Shown piece after piece: positions 8,269 through 17,570 of a DNA stretch of 64,000 nucleotides (its first letter is position 1; each line of letters starts with the position of its first letter). Both the position numbers and the translations under genes were made by a program. The stretch is from JAAOIF01 sp965217125. GTDB taxonomy: Bacteria > Pseudomonadota > Gammaproteobacteria > PS1 > Pseudothioglobaceae. The notes below the pieces were generated by a model. It saw only the letters and a program-made list of their open reading frames with translations. It was not told the DNA's origin and did no database searches. Location of the stretch: contig OZ244244.1 of assembly GCA_965217125.1 (NCBI GenBank), positions 248,001 to 312,000 on the forward strand. Reading direction: 5' to 3'.

Positions 8269-10863
8269 TCAAGTATCTTTATCCTCTACCTCAGGTGTCT
8301 CATCATCATCATCAGTCTCGGCAATCTTAGCAACTGATACTAATTTTTCATCTTTGCTGATGTTGATTAGTGTTACTCCTTGAGTGTTGCGACCGATAAT
8401 TGAAACATCGGAGGCTCTGGCACGAACTAGTGTGCCTTTGTTGGAAATTAGCATCATCTCGTCTTCATCGGTAACTTGGATAGCGCCAATTACTTTGCCG
8501 TTACGCTTTGAGGTTTTGATTGAGATTACGCCACTGCCACCACGGGCTTGAACGCGGTATTCATCTAATGCTGTGCGTTTGCCATAGCCTTGTTCGGTAG
8601 CGGTGAGGATTGGGCTTTTTTGCTCGGCAACAATCAGTGATACTACTTCATCGTCTTTTAATCTTATACCACGCACGCCGATAGCAGTGCGTCCAACAGC
8701 GCGTACGCCAGATTCTTTAAAACGGATTGATTTGCCATTTGCTGAGAACAACATAATATCATGCTCGCCAGCGGTTATTGCTACGCCGATGAGTTTGTCG
8801 CTGCCGCGTAGTTCAATAGCAATAATGCCGCCGCGTCTAGGACGGGCAAAGTTAGTAAGAGATGTTTTCTTACAAGTGCCGCTGCTGGTGGTCATAAATA
8901 CAAAATGATTTTCATCAAATTCTGACACTGGCAAAATGGCATTGATAGATTCTTCTTTTTCTAAAGGCAAAAGGTTAACAATCGGCTTGCCGCGTGCTGT
9001 GCGTGATGCCATAGGCAGCTCATAAACTTTGAGCCAATGCACTTTGCCGTTAGATGAAAAACACAAAACCGTATCATGCGAATTGGCAATAAATAACTGA
9101 TCTACAAAGTCATCGTCTTTCATTTTAGTAGCGGCTTTGCCTTTGCCGCCGCGGCGTTGGGCTTGGTAGTCGCTTAACGATTGTGCTTTGACATAGCCGC
9201 CGTGAGACAGAGTTACTACGCGTTCTTCTTGGGCAATTAAATCTTCTAAAGTGAGGTCAATCTTATCTTCAAGGATTTTAGTGAGGCGATTATTGGCAAA
9301 ATTATCACCGATTTCAATCAACTCATCGCGAATAACTTGCATAAGTTTGTCAGGGTTTTGCAAAATATCAAGCAGGTATTTAATGCGTTGCAAAAGTTCA
9401 TTAAATTCATCAAAAATTTTGTCTTTTTCCAGTCCAGTGAGACGGTGAAGTTTAAGGTCAAGAATCGCTTGGGCTTGTTTTGCAGAAAGTTGATAATCAC
9501 CACTTTGTTGCAAGCCTAATTCTGCTGCTAAACTTTCTGGCTTAAACATCGCCATATCACGCTCGCCAATCAACTCTTTAATCACTGAGCCTTGCCAAGT
9601 TTTGGCAACTAAGTTGTCTTTTGCCTCGGTTGGATTGGGGGAGGCTTTAATTAGTTCAATAATCTCATCAATGTTGTGCAGTGCAACCGATAAACCCTCT
9701 AATATATGAGCGCGCCCTCTGGCTTTATTCAAATCAAAAATACAGCGGCGCGTTACCACATCACGGCGATGCGCAATAAAGGCAACTAACACGCTTTTTA
9801 GGGTCATAAGTTTTGGCATACCGTTATCAATTGCCACCATATTAATGCCAAATACGGTTTGCATTTCAGTCAGCTTATACAGATTGTTAAGCATCACTTC
9901 TGGCACTTCGCCGCGGCGAAGCTCAATCACCATACGCATACCATCTTTATCGGATTCGTCTCTTAAAGCGGTAATTCCATCGACTTTTTTGTCTTTAACT
10001 AATTCTGCAATCTTGCCAATAAGCTTGGCTTTATTAACTTGATAGGGCAGTTCTGTAACCACAATACTTTGTTTGTCTTCGCCTTCAATATGGGAAACGC
10101 TACGCAGGTAAATTTTGCCCTTGCCAGTTTCATAAGCTTGGCGAATACCTGCCGAGCCATTAATGATGCCGGCTGTTGGAAAATCAGGCCCTGGCATAAT
10201 CTCTAACAATTCATCGACGCTAATTTCATCGTTATCAATCACTTTTAGACAGGCATTTACCACTTCGCCAAGATTGTGTGGCGGAATGTTGGTTGCCATG
10301 CCAACGGCAATGCCTGATGAGCCATTCAGCAATAAATTAGGCACGCGTGTTGGTAACACTGATGGCTCAGATTCTGAACCATCATAATTATCAATAAAAT
10401 CAACTGTTTCTTTTTCAAGGTCGCGCAATAATTCGTGTGATAGTTTTGCCATACGGATTTCGGTATAACGCATGGCCGCCGCTGAATCGCCATCAACCGA
10501 GCCGAAGTTACCCTGCCCGTCAACCAAAGTATGGCGCATTGAGAATGGTTGTGCCATTCGCACAATGGTGTCATATACCGCAGTATCACCATGCGGGTGA
10601 TATTTACCAATCACATCACCCACGATACGGGCTGATTTTTTGTAAGATTTGTTATAATCATTACCAAGCACACTCATCGCATATAAAACCCGGCGATGCA
10701 CAGGTTTTAGCCCGTCTCGCACATCTGGCAAAGCTCTGCCCACAATCACACTCATGGCGTATTCCAAATAGGAATCGCGCATCTCATCTTCAATGGTAAC
10801 TATGGGGAAATTGGGCGTAAAAATGTTGTTTGAATCTTGGGGATTATCAATATTATCAGACAT
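8269..10863 (-). CDS. gyrA: DNA gyrase subunit A
   Basis: This 864-residue protein is full-length GyrA, the cleavage and rejoining subunit that introduces negative supercoils with GyrB. The winged-helix region includes RALPDVRDGLKPVHRRVLY, the quinolone-determining segment GKYHPHGDTAVYD and AAAMRYTEIR with catalytic Tyr133 (equivalent to E. coli Tyr122). The C-terminal beta-pinwheel contains the GyrA box QRRGGKG, needed for DNA wrapping. Thr94 occupies the position of E. coli Ser83; Ser or Thr are both normal there. The tail is acidic (DDDDETPEVEDKDT). The gene stands alone, transcribed away from the aro/queD genes by 130 bp. Confidence 0.97.
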   Translation of the reverse strand: MSDNIDNPQDSNNIFTPNFPIVTIEDEMRDSYLEYAMSVIVGRALPDVRDGLKPVHRRVLYAMSVLGNDYNKSYKKSARIVGDVIGKYHPHGDTAVYDTIVRMAQPFSMRHTLVDGQGNFGSVDGDSAAAMRYTEIRMAKLSHELLRDLEKETVDFIDNYDGSESEPSVLPTRVPNLLLNGSSGIAVGMATNIPPHNLGEVVNACLKVIDNDEISVDELLEIMPGPDFPTAGIINGSAGIRQAYETGKGKIYLRSVSHIEGEDKQSIVVTELPYQVNKAKLIGKIAELVKDKKVDGITALRDESDKDGMRMVIELRRGEVPEVMLNNLYKLTEMQTVFGINMVAIDNGMPKLMTLKSVLVAFIAHRRDVVTRRCIFDLNKARGRAHILEGLSVALHNIDEIIELIKASPNPTEAKDNLVAKTWQGSVIKELIGERDMAMFKPESLAAELGLQQSGDYQLSAKQAQAILDLKLHRLTGLEKDKIFDEFNELLQRIKYLLDILQNPDKLMQVIRDELIEIGDNFANNRLTKILEDKIDLTLEDLIAQEERVVTLSHGGYVKAQSLSDYQAQRRGGKGKAATKMKDDDFVDQLFIANSHDTVLCFSSNGKVHWLKVYELPMASRTARGKPIVNLLPLEKEESINAILPVSEFDENHFVFMTTSSGTCKKTSLTNFARPRRGGIIAIELRGSDKLIGVAITAGEHDIMLFSANGKSIRFKESGVRAVGRTAIGVRGIRLKDDEVVSLIVAEQKSPILTATEQGYGKRTALDEYRVQARGGSGVISIKTSKRNGKVIGAIQVTDEDEMMLISNKGTLVRARASDVSIIGRNTQGVTLINISKDEKLVSVAKIAETDDDDETPEVEDKDT

Positions 10864-10993
10864 ATAAAAAAGCGGTGATTAGATTGGCTTTTATTGTACC
10901 TGATTTACACAGAAACTTAGCGCTTTATTAGGACAATAGGGAAAAAAATTATAATCCCAAAATATAAATAAAAATTACTTAAAAATCAATTAT

Positions 10994-12061
10994 TTATGAA
11001 TTTTTAGTGTGTACAGATTGTGCCAGTTTTCTGAGTAGATTTTCACTATCATCCCAACCAAGACAGCCATCGGTAATACTAACCCCATATTTGAGTGATT
11101 TTAGCGGGCCGACTGCTTGTTTGCCTTCATTAATATTTGACTCAATCATAACCCCAAAAATAGCCTCAGAACCAGCACTAATTTGCAAGGCAATATCATC
11201 ACCAACTTTAAGTTGATTTTTGAATTTTTTCTCACTATTAGCATGCGAGAAATCAACCATTAGTTTGTCAGACAAACTTGCAGCGCGTAATTGTTTGACA
11301 GCATCTTCAATGTGGTTTTTTGTATAATTTACCGCATTTTTTCCACCGCGCAAAATAATATGGCAATTTAGATTGCCTGAGGTCGTGTAGCGATTGACTA
11401 TGCCTTTTTTGTTAATCGACCAAAACATATGCTGGTTAGCAGCAGAAATCACCGCATCAATCGCCACCCTGATGTTGCCATCTGTGCTATTTTTGAAGCC
11501 AACTGGGCAAGATAAGCCAGAAGCCAGCTCGCGATGCGTTTGGCTCTCGGTGGTGCGCGCACCGATTGCCCCCCATGAAATTAAATCAGAAATATATTGT
11601 GGAGTGATTAAATCTAAGTATTCAGTTGCTGTTGGGATTTGCATTTTTGTCAAATCTAATAGCAAGCAACGCGCCAAGTTAAAGCCCCTTTCCATATTAA
11701 AACTGTTGTCTAAATCAGGGTCATAAATCAGCCCTTTCCAGCCAATGGTAGTGCGTGGTTTTTCAAAATACACGCGCATAACAATAAATAATTGTTGACT
11801 CAGTTCGTCTCTAAGTTTAGCCAGTTTTTGTGCATATTCCAAAGCGGATTTTGTGTCATGAATTGAGCAAGGGCCGACCACCACTAAAAGGCGACTATCT
11901 TTGCCAGTAATAATGTTAGCAATGGTTTTACGCGATTTAACAATAAAATCAGACTGCGCTTTTTTTGCCTCGTAACGCTTAATATAAACCAGTGGCGGGA
12001 TGATAGATTCTGCCTTGATAATGCGAATATTACTGATTTTTTTGAGTATTTCTTTTAACAT
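10994..12061 (-). CDS. aroG: 3-deoxy-7-phosphoheptulonate (DAHP) synthase, class I
   Basis: This 355-residue enzyme condenses phosphoenolpyruvate and erythrose 4-phosphate in the first step of aromatic amino acid synthesis. Class I AroF/G/H motifs are present: VVVGPCSIHD, MRVYFEKPRTTIGWKGLI, PTATEYLDLITPQY, WGAIGARTTESQTHRE, SGLSCPVGFKNSTDG and DFSHANSEK. The symbol is generic, since the feedback-sensitive isozyme type cannot be told. It overlaps the 3' end of folE2 by 7 bp, so it is the last gene of a queD-folE2-aroG operon. aroB of the same pathway lies elsewhere in the window. Confidence 0.93.
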   Translation of the reverse strand: MLKEILKKISNIRIIKAESIIPPLVYIKRYEAKKAQSDFIVKSRKTIANIITGKDSRLLVVVGPCSIHDTKSALEYAQKLAKLRDELSQQLFIVMRVYFEKPRTTIGWKGLIYDPDLDNSFNMERGFNLARCLLLDLTKMQIPTATEYLDLITPQYISDLISWGAIGARTTESQTHRELASGLSCPVGFKNSTDGNIRVAIDAVISAANQHMFWSINKKGIVNRYTTSGNLNCHIILRGGKNAVNYTKNHIEDAVKQLRAASLSDKLMVDFSHANSEKKFKNQLKVGDDIALQISAGSEAIFGVMIESNINEGKQAVGPLKSLKYGVSITDGCLGWDDSENLLRKLAQSVHTKNS

Positions 12062-12846
12062 GGGGACTCAATTAATGCGTAAGCAGAATGGTTGTGAATT
12101 GATTCAAAATTTTCTGACTCAAGACGGTAATAATTAATTTTCTTATTGTTATTTAATTCAAGGGCAATATCTCTGACTAAATCCTCAACAAAAGCAGGGT
12201 TATCATACGCTCTTTCGGTTACATATTTTTCATCATCACGCTTTAAAAGCGCATACAACTCACACGAGGCTTTACGCTCTGCTAAATCAATTAAATCTTC
12301 AATATGCAATATCTCACCCTCAATAGCGTTGGCTTTAATGGTAATGTGCGAGCGTTGGTTATGTGCGCCATATTTTGAAATACTCTTTGAGCAAGGACAC
12401 AAACTAGTAACTGGAACCACCACTTTCATCATCACTTCATACTTAGCTTGATTAAGCGTGCCATACAAAGTAACCTGATAATCCATCATCGATTCTACCC
12501 CTGAAGACGGCGCTTTTTTATTTCTAAAAAATGGAAAATTCAAGATAATATGTGCGCTATCAGACTCTAATCTTGCACACACTTTATCAATAATTTTATC
12601 AAAATTAGTGCTGCTAAACTCACATGGTCCATCGTTCAATATTTCAATAAAGCGCGACATATGCGTGCCTTTAATATGCTCTGGCAAGGCAACGGTCATG
12701 GTAAAGTTGCCAATGGTTGGCAGGCGATTGCCATCACGATCGATATAGATAATAGGGTGAGAAATATCCTTGACCCCAACTCTATCAATGGCAATTTTAC
12801 GGGTGTCTTTTTTGTTTTGCGTATCTGGTAGATTTAATGTAGTCAT
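12055..12846 (-). CDS. folE2: GTP cyclohydrolase FolE2 (type IB)
   Basis: This 263-residue enzyme makes 7,8-dihydroneopterin triphosphate from GTP for folate and queuosine synthesis. The FolE2 signature LCPCSKSIS (Cys150 and Cys152) and AHNQRSH are present, together with GTHMSRFIEIL near residues 60-70. It is the metal-flexible alternative to FolE; no folE is seen here. It lies 9 bp after queD, which takes its product into the queuosine pathway, and overlaps the DAHP synthase gene. In some bacteria folE2 is induced by zinc limitation, but no such operator is recognisable here. Confidence 0.93.
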   Translation of the reverse strand: MTTLNLPDTQNKKDTRKIAIDRVGVKDISHPIIYIDRDGNRLPTIGNFTMTVALPEHIKGTHMSRFIEILNDGPCEFSSTNFDKIIDKVCARLESDSAHIILNFPFFRNKKAPSSGVESMMDYQVTLYGTLNQAKYEVMMKVVVPVTSLCPCSKSISKYGAHNQRSHITIKANAIEGEILHIEDLIDLAERKASCELYALLKRDDEKYVTERAYDNPAFVEDLVRDIALELNNNKKINYYRLESENFESIHNHSAYALIESPC

Positions 12847-12855
12847 ATTTTCTCC

Positions 12856-13221
12856 CTACGAGTAAGTAACTGATGCTCTGGGGGTCTCCCAAATGGTAAC
12901 TTTTTTTATGTTAACAGTTTTGTTATTAACAAGTTTACTAAGCTCTTCATAAAAATATTTAGCAATATGTTCAGCAGTAGGATTCAGCTCATCAAAGGGT
13001 GGAATTTCATTCAAATATTGATGATCCAGCCGTTTAGCCACAGTTTTGGTTTGTTTTTTAATATCACGGAAATCAATAGCAATCCCTGTCTCATCAAGCG
13101 TTTTAGCTGCAACAGAAACCTCTACTTGCCAATTATGACCATGCAAACGCGAACAATCCCCCGGATAATTTCTAAGCGAATGCGCAGCGGCAAAATCAGT
13201 AACAATTTTTAGGACGAACAT
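12856..13221 (-). CDS. queD: 6-carboxy-5,6,7,8-tetrahydropterin synthase
   Basis: This 121-residue T-fold enzyme converts dihydroneopterin triphosphate to 6-carboxytetrahydropterin, the second step toward queuosine. Zinc ligands are in FAAAHSL (His14) and RLHGHNW (His27, His29), and the catalytic Cys23 is in GDCSRLHGH. DHQYLNE and the C-terminal TIWETPRASV match the family. Length is typical for QueD. It is the first gene of the queD-folE2-DAHP synthase run on the minus strand. A 198-bp gap with no recognisable site separates it from the divergent ligase gene. Confidence 0.93.
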   Translation of the reverse strand: MFVLKIVTDFAAAHSLRNYPGDCSRLHGHNWQVEVSVAAKTLDETGIAIDFRDIKKQTKTVAKRLDHQYLNEIPPFDELNPTAEHIAKYFYEELSKLVNNKTVNIKKVTIWETPRASVTYS

Positions 13222-13479
13222 AATATTTCGGAAAAATTGGCAAAAAAAAGACTGGATTATACCTGTTACTAAACAATTATTATACTCAAATCAAAAAATA
13301 GATTCTTAAGGCTCAAAAAAACCAAACAAAGTCATATTTTAGTGTTTTTAGTTGCTATTTTTGGATTTGAGAAATCATAGTATTCTTTTTTAATGCCTGT
13401 TTGAGGGTAAAATTCCGCCTTGTCCTGTTATCCCGTTCGTTTAGTTTCAGCAGCATCAAATTTTGATTTAAAAAATAAA

Positions 13480-15423
13480 ATGAAGGCAAAAAACAAAAAA
13501 TTTAAAACATTATTGCAAGCCGTTAATATCAATTATTTTATAGGATTGATGATTATTTTAGCCACCGTTGGCTCGTTTCCAGGCGGGGTGAGTTATACAA
13601 CTGCTTATAGAGAATTTATTGCCGAGGTTGGTTTTATTGGTCTTTTGTTGTTTTGGCTTTATCGCAATCGTCATATACGCCCCTTAAATATCAAAATTAG
13701 CAACACTCGTTTGTGGTTATCTGGCTTGATTTTATTGGCCACTTTTTCGATTTTGTGGTCTGCGAATATTGGGTTTTTTGCCAATAAATATTTAATGTGG
13801 TTAGGTGCGGTGGCAGTTTTTCTATTGGCATTAAATCTAACAGCAAAAACAAATACCTATATTACTATTGCTAAAACTTTGGTATTTATAGGGGTTTTTA
13901 TTGCAATAATAGGTATTGGACAATACTTGTTTGCAATTGATATATTTGTGCAAAATGCCTCACCTGCCGCTAATTTTATTAATAAAAATAGAGCGGCGCA
14001 AGTTATTGTGCTGATTTTTCCAATTAGTTTGTTTTTACTGTTAGTTGATAAAAAATCTATGTCTAATCTATATCCTTTTTTTATGGCGTTGATGCTGAGC
14101 TATATTTTTTATACGCAAACCAGAGCTGCTTGGCTTGGTATTGGGGTGCAAATAATTATTCTTAGCATTGCTTTTGTTGTTTTAAAGGCGAAATTTAAGC
14201 ATGCTTTTGCGGGGCAAATACTACACTGGTCAAAGACTAAAACGCTAAATTCAGTATTGGCTATTATTATGTTATTTTTGCTGATTAATTTATCAGCCGA
14301 TGGCTGGAATCCTGTTTGGAGCATTATTTCTAATGAAATAAACAGCATTGTTCAAAGTGCGGCAAACAGCAGCTCAGCGCGTTACAAAATTTGGGAATCA
14401 GCACTTATAATGATTCAAGCAAACCCCATTATCGGTAGCGGTATGGGTAGTTTTTATCATAATATTCTTAGCCAATCGCAACACTATAGCAGCATCAGTG
14501 TTAATGTTCATAATGATATTTTGGAGCTTGGGGTTGAGTTGGGTCTGCTGGGTTTATTGTTATTTTTTGGCGCTGTGATTAGTTTAGTTCTCAATTTATT
14601 CAAACTCATCAGCCAGCGCGACACTCAGCAACAATTATTTTACTTACTCATTAGCGCTGCGATTTTTGGTAGTTTTGTTAATATGCAGTTTAGTTTTCCG
14701 TATCAAATGTCGGTGCCATTAACGATTTTTGCGCTTTATAGCGGTATGATTGTCAAAAGTAGTGATGTTTATAATGCCAAGATAAAAATATTAACCATAA
14801 CAATTAGCCGCCAATATATTGTTGGATTTGTTGGGGTGATTTGGTTGTTAGTATTGGTGTTAAATATGATTTGGTTAAACACATTTTCCAGCATTAATAA
14901 TAATGCACTTGATTATAAAAAATGGCAACAGCCTAGCAATTATTCAACAATTAGCTGTCATAGATTAGTTGTTAGAACGCTATATGCCTTGACTAATTTC
15001 TACCATAACAATAAAGATTATAACAGCTCATTGTCTGTGCTTAAACACATTAACCAGTGCATTCCTAATACTTGGGGAGTGGAAAATTTAAAAGCCAGAA
15101 ATCTACTAAATTTACAGCGCTACGATGCCGCTATTTTGGCTTTTGAAAAAGCTAAAAAACACCATAAATTAGGTATTTATCAAGATTATATCGGTCAATA
15201 TGTCGCCTATATCAAAATTGGCAATATACAAGGCGCACAAACGGTTTATCAGCAACTCAGTCAAAAACCTGAGACTTTAGTTGCTAAAAATAAACAAATT
15301 TTATCAAACTTAATTAAAATGTCTGTTAAGTTTAATAATAAAGACAATGCCGCCCGTTTTTATCAGTTATATATTGATAATTACGGCACTAACAAAGAAC
15401 TAAAAAATCTAATTGATGGCTAA
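13480..15423 (+). CDS. O-antigen ligase-like (Wzy_C) membrane protein with C-terminal TPR-like region
   Basis: From ATG 13480 the protein has 647 residues; an in-frame TTG at 13420 would add 20. Around a dozen hydrophobic segments are followed by the Wzy_C signature region SSARYKIWESALIMIQANPI with GSGMGSF and VHNDILELGVELG, the large periplasmic loop typical of WaaL/Wzy-type glycan polymerases and ligases. After the last membrane segment (about residue 500) a soluble tail contains TPR-like helices (NNKDYNSSLSVLKHINQC, RYDAAILAFEKAKKHHK). It probably acts at the periplasmic face, moving lipid-linked glycan onto an acceptor. Pilin glycosylation ligases (PglL) have a similar Wzy_C plus TPR layout and are the main alternative. 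rluD overlaps its end. Confidence 0.78.
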   Translation: MKAKNKKFKTLLQAVNINYFIGLMIILATVGSFPGGVSYTTAYREFIAEVGFIGLLLFWLYRNRHIRPLNIKISNTRLWLSGLILLATFSILWSANIGFFANKYLMWLGAVAVFLLALNLTAKTNTYITIAKTLVFIGVFIAIIGIGQYLFAIDIFVQNASPAANFINKNRAAQVIVLIFPISLFLLLVDKKSMSNLYPFFMALMLSYIFYTQTRAAWLGIGVQIIILSIAFVVLKAKFKHAFAGQILHWSKTKTLNSVLAIIMLFLLINLSADGWNPVWSIISNEINSIVQSAANSSSARYKIWESALIMIQANPIIGSGMGSFYHNILSQSQHYSSISVNVHNDILELGVELGLLGLLLFFGAVISLVLNLFKLISQRDTQQQLFYLLISAAIFGSFVNMQFSFPYQMSVPLTIFALYSGMIVKSSDVYNAKIKILTITISRQYIVGFVGVIWLLVLVLNMIWLNTFSSINNNALDYKKWQQPSNYSTISCHRLVVRTLYALTNFYHNNKDYNSSLSVLKHINQCIPNTWGVENLKARNLLNLQRYDAAILAFEKAKKHHKLGIYQDYIGQYVAYIKIGNIQGAQTVYQQLSQKPETLVAKNKQILSNLIKMSVKFNNKDNAARFYQLYIDNYGTNKELKNLIDG

Positions 15424-16369
15424 CTTGCCCGCCAAAAAAATTATTATTGCCGATAGGCTTATTGGCGGGCGTATTGACAGTGCGATTGCGGCGATGTTGC
15501 CTGATTATTCACGCGCTAAAATTACCGGTTGGGTGCGCTCTGGTGCTGCGTTGATTGATGCTAAGGTTTTCAAAGCTAAAGAAAAAGTGCTGGGGGGTGA
15601 GATTGTTACCCTGCATATTCAAGCGCAACCCAGACACGATTGGCAAGCAGAAGATATTGCCATAGATGTGGTGTTTGCCGATAAAGATATTATCATTATT
15701 AACAAACCGGTCGGCTTGGTAACGCACCCCGGTGCGGGTAATTGGAGCGGCACTTTGGCAAATGCACTACTGCATTTTGACCCAAGTTTAGCGCAATTAG
15801 ACCGCGTTGGGATTGTGCATCGATTAGACAAAAATACCTCTGGTTTAATGGTGGTAGCGCGTAGTGAATTGGCACAAAAAAACTTAGTTGAACAACTGCA
15901 AACGCACAGCGTATCTCGTGAATATTGCGCCGTTGTGTATGGACATATGATTTCAGGCGGCACGGTGGATGCCCCTGTTGGTCGTGATAGTAAAAATCGC
16001 ATCAAACAAGCGGTGATTGAAAATGGAAAACCCGCCCTTACGCATTATCGGGTGATTGAGCGCTTTGCCCATCACACCTATGTTAAGGCGATTTTAGAAA
16101 CTGGGCGCACCCATCAAATTCGCCTGCATTTGTCGCATATTGGACATCCTTTAGTTGCTGATAATTTATATGGCGGCAAGGTGCGTTTTCCTAAAAAAGC
16201 ACCTGAGCCTTTAAAAACTGCACTTAAAAGTTTTAATCGTCAGGCATTGCATGCCAAAAAACTCAGTTTAACCCATCCTATATCAGGCGAAATAATGTCT
16301 TGGAAAGCGCCTTTGCCACAGGATTTACAGGATTTGTTGCAGGTTTTATCTGAGTTTGACTCAGTTTGA
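15416..16369 (+). CDS. rluD: Ribosomal large subunit pseudouridine synthase D
   Basis: This 317-residue protein (ATG 15416; a TTG one codon earlier is also possible) makes pseudouridines in helix 69 of 23S rRNA. An N-terminal S4-like domain (SAIAAMLPDYSRAKITGWVRSG) precedes the catalytic motif GIVHRLDKNTSGLM, whose Asp is the nucleophile (about residue 138). Later blocks are GRTHQIRLHLSHIGHPLVAD and RQALHAKKLSLTHP. It overlaps the ligase-like gene by 8 bp. pgeF follows 97 bp later, the same neighbour as in enterobacteria, which supports RluD rather than RluC or RluA. Confidence 0.92.
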   Translation: MANLPAKKIIIADRLIGGRIDSAIAAMLPDYSRAKITGWVRSGAALIDAKVFKAKEKVLGGEIVTLHIQAQPRHDWQAEDIAIDVVFADKDIIIINKPVGLVTHPGAGNWSGTLANALLHFDPSLAQLDRVGIVHRLDKNTSGLMVVARSELAQKNLVEQLQTHSVSREYCAVVYGHMISGGTVDAPVGRDSKNRIKQAVIENGKPALTHYRVIERFAHHTYVKAILETGRTHQIRLHLSHIGHPLVADNLYGGKVRFPKKAPEPLKTALKSFNRQALHAKKLSLTHPISGEIMSWKAPLPQDLQDLLQVLSEFDSV

Positions 16370-16466
16370 TTGTATAGTAATTTAAAATTAAACAAAAAAT
16401 TAGATAGGTGAATTTTAATTATAAAAATATTAACTACGAGCAAAAAATCAAGGATTTGTTTAGCAA

Positions 16467-17168
16467 ATGATGTTAGCAAAAAATGTCAAATTTTTATCAA
16501 CCCCGCGTTATCTTGAGGGCGGCGCTGGTGCTGGTGCTTATGCCAATTTTAATTTGGCAACTTATACGGGTGATGAGTTGGCATTGGTTGAGCAAAATCG
16601 CACATTGCTTATCAAGCATTACAATCTACCAAGCGCGCCAAAATGGCTCAAGCAAACACATTCTAATATTTGCCTGAATGCAAGCTCTAATGATTGTAAT
16701 GGAGACGCTGCAATAACCGATAAAAAAGGCGTGGTTTGTGCTATTTTAACAGCAGATTGTTTGCCGATTTTTGCCTCAAACACCTGTGGCACACAAGTTG
16801 GCATAGCACATGCAGGCTGGCAAGGCATACTACATGGTGTGATTGAATCATTTATTGGTGCTTTTGCTACTGAGCATTTATTGGTGCATTTTGGTCCGGC
16901 AATTTCACCCAGCGCATTAGTAGTGGGTGATGAGGTTTATCAGCAATTTGTCGCTAAGGATTTATCATTAACTCAGGCTTTTTTGCAAACAGGCGATAAA
17001 TACCAGTTAGACCTCTATCAAGCAGCCAGAATTATCCTAAATGGTTTGGGATTTAGCACTATTACTGGCGGCGGCGAATGCACTTATGCCCAAAAACAAC
17101 AATATTTTTCCTATCGCCGTGATGGCGCGCAATCTGGCAGAATGGCGCATTTAATTTGGATTGCATAA
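16467..17168 (+). CDS. pgeF: Peptidoglycan editing factor PgeF (YfiH, laccase-like)
   Basis: This 233-residue protein belongs to the DUF152/multicopper-oxidase-like family, now known to remove mis-incorporated residues from peptidoglycan precursors. The family blocks LKQTHSN, AILTADCLPI, GIAHAGWQGIL, HFGPAISPS and ECTYAQKQQYFSYRRDGAQSGRMAHLIW are all present, supplying the His/Cys metal site. The rluD-pgeF order is conserved in gammaproteobacteria. Its 3' end overlaps the convergent S24-like gene by 18 bp. Start codons at 16467 and 16470 are equally plausible. Confidence 0.9.
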   Translation: MMLAKNVKFLSTPRYLEGGAGAGAYANFNLATYTGDELALVEQNRTLLIKHYNLPSAPKWLKQTHSNICLNASSNDCNGDAAITDKKGVVCAILTADCLPIFASNTCGTQVGIAHAGWQGILHGVIESFIGAFATEHLLVHFGPAISPSALVVGDEVYQQFVAKDLSLTQAFLQTGDKYQLDLYQAARIILNGLGFSTITGGGECTYAQKQQYFSYRRDGAQSGRMAHLIWIA

Positions 17169-17570
17169 TTTAGTTTTGCCGCTCAAACTAAAATCCAATT
17201 CCTTAGTGGTTTTATTCAGATGATAATAATGTAGCGGCTTTTGCTTGCGTTGTTTTTGTTGAATCACACAGCCGATCACTTCAAACTCGCCGCTCAGCTC
17301 AATATCTTCATATTTAGTATTTAGGCAAACCATCATTTTTTTTGCGCCGCGTTCTAAATATTGGCGAAAATATAACTCATCTTCATAGCGAATAATAGCA
17401 TAAGCACGATTGTGAATTTGCATACCAGGGTCGATAATCACAATGCAATTTTCACTAAACTCCGGCTGCATATAATTACCTAAATTTTGCAAGGCAAAAG
17501 GCTCAGAGTTGGTGGAACAACTACTTTCAAATATTTCTTTTGCTGAGTTTAGGTCTGGCATTGTTTGCAA
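17151..17570 (-). CDS. Degenerate S24/LexA-like protein
   Basis: This 139-residue protein resembles the C-terminal domain of S24 (LexA/UmuD-type) peptidases: GNYMQPEFSENCIVIIDPGM fits the loop that normally holds the catalytic Ser, and AYAIIRYEDELYFRQYL fits the strand with the catalytic Lys. Here the Ser position is Tyr and an Arg/Glu-rich stretch replaces the Lys segment, so autoproteolysis is unlikely. No DNA-binding domain is present. It overlaps mutM by 22 bp upstream and pgeF by 18 bp at its end, which suggests cotranscription with mutM and a DNA-damage-related or structural role. Assignment is by eye only. Confidence 0.55.
   Translation of the reverse strand: MQTMPDLNSAKEIFESSCSTNSEPFALQNLGNYMQPEFSENCIVIIDPGMQIHNRAYAIIRYEDELYFRQYLERGAKKMMVCLNTKYEDIELSGEFEVIGCVIQQKQRKQKPLHYYHLNKTTKELDFSLSGKTKLCNPN

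Noticed and set aside
10550..10620. Thr94 in GyrA at the position of E. coli Ser83, as a quinolone-resistance change
   Set aside because: Ser and Thr are both normal wild-type residues at this position in bacteria, so no resistance can be inferred.
8603..10799. Several open frames of 60-120 codons opposite gyrA
   Set aside because: They are antisense shadows of a strongly conserved gene, without start signals or recognisable protein features.
13420..13479. TTG start 60 bp upstream for the ligase-like gene
   Set aside because: The extra 20 residues have no hydrophobic character and precede a normal ATG with a basic N terminus leading into the first membrane segment; left as an alternative only.
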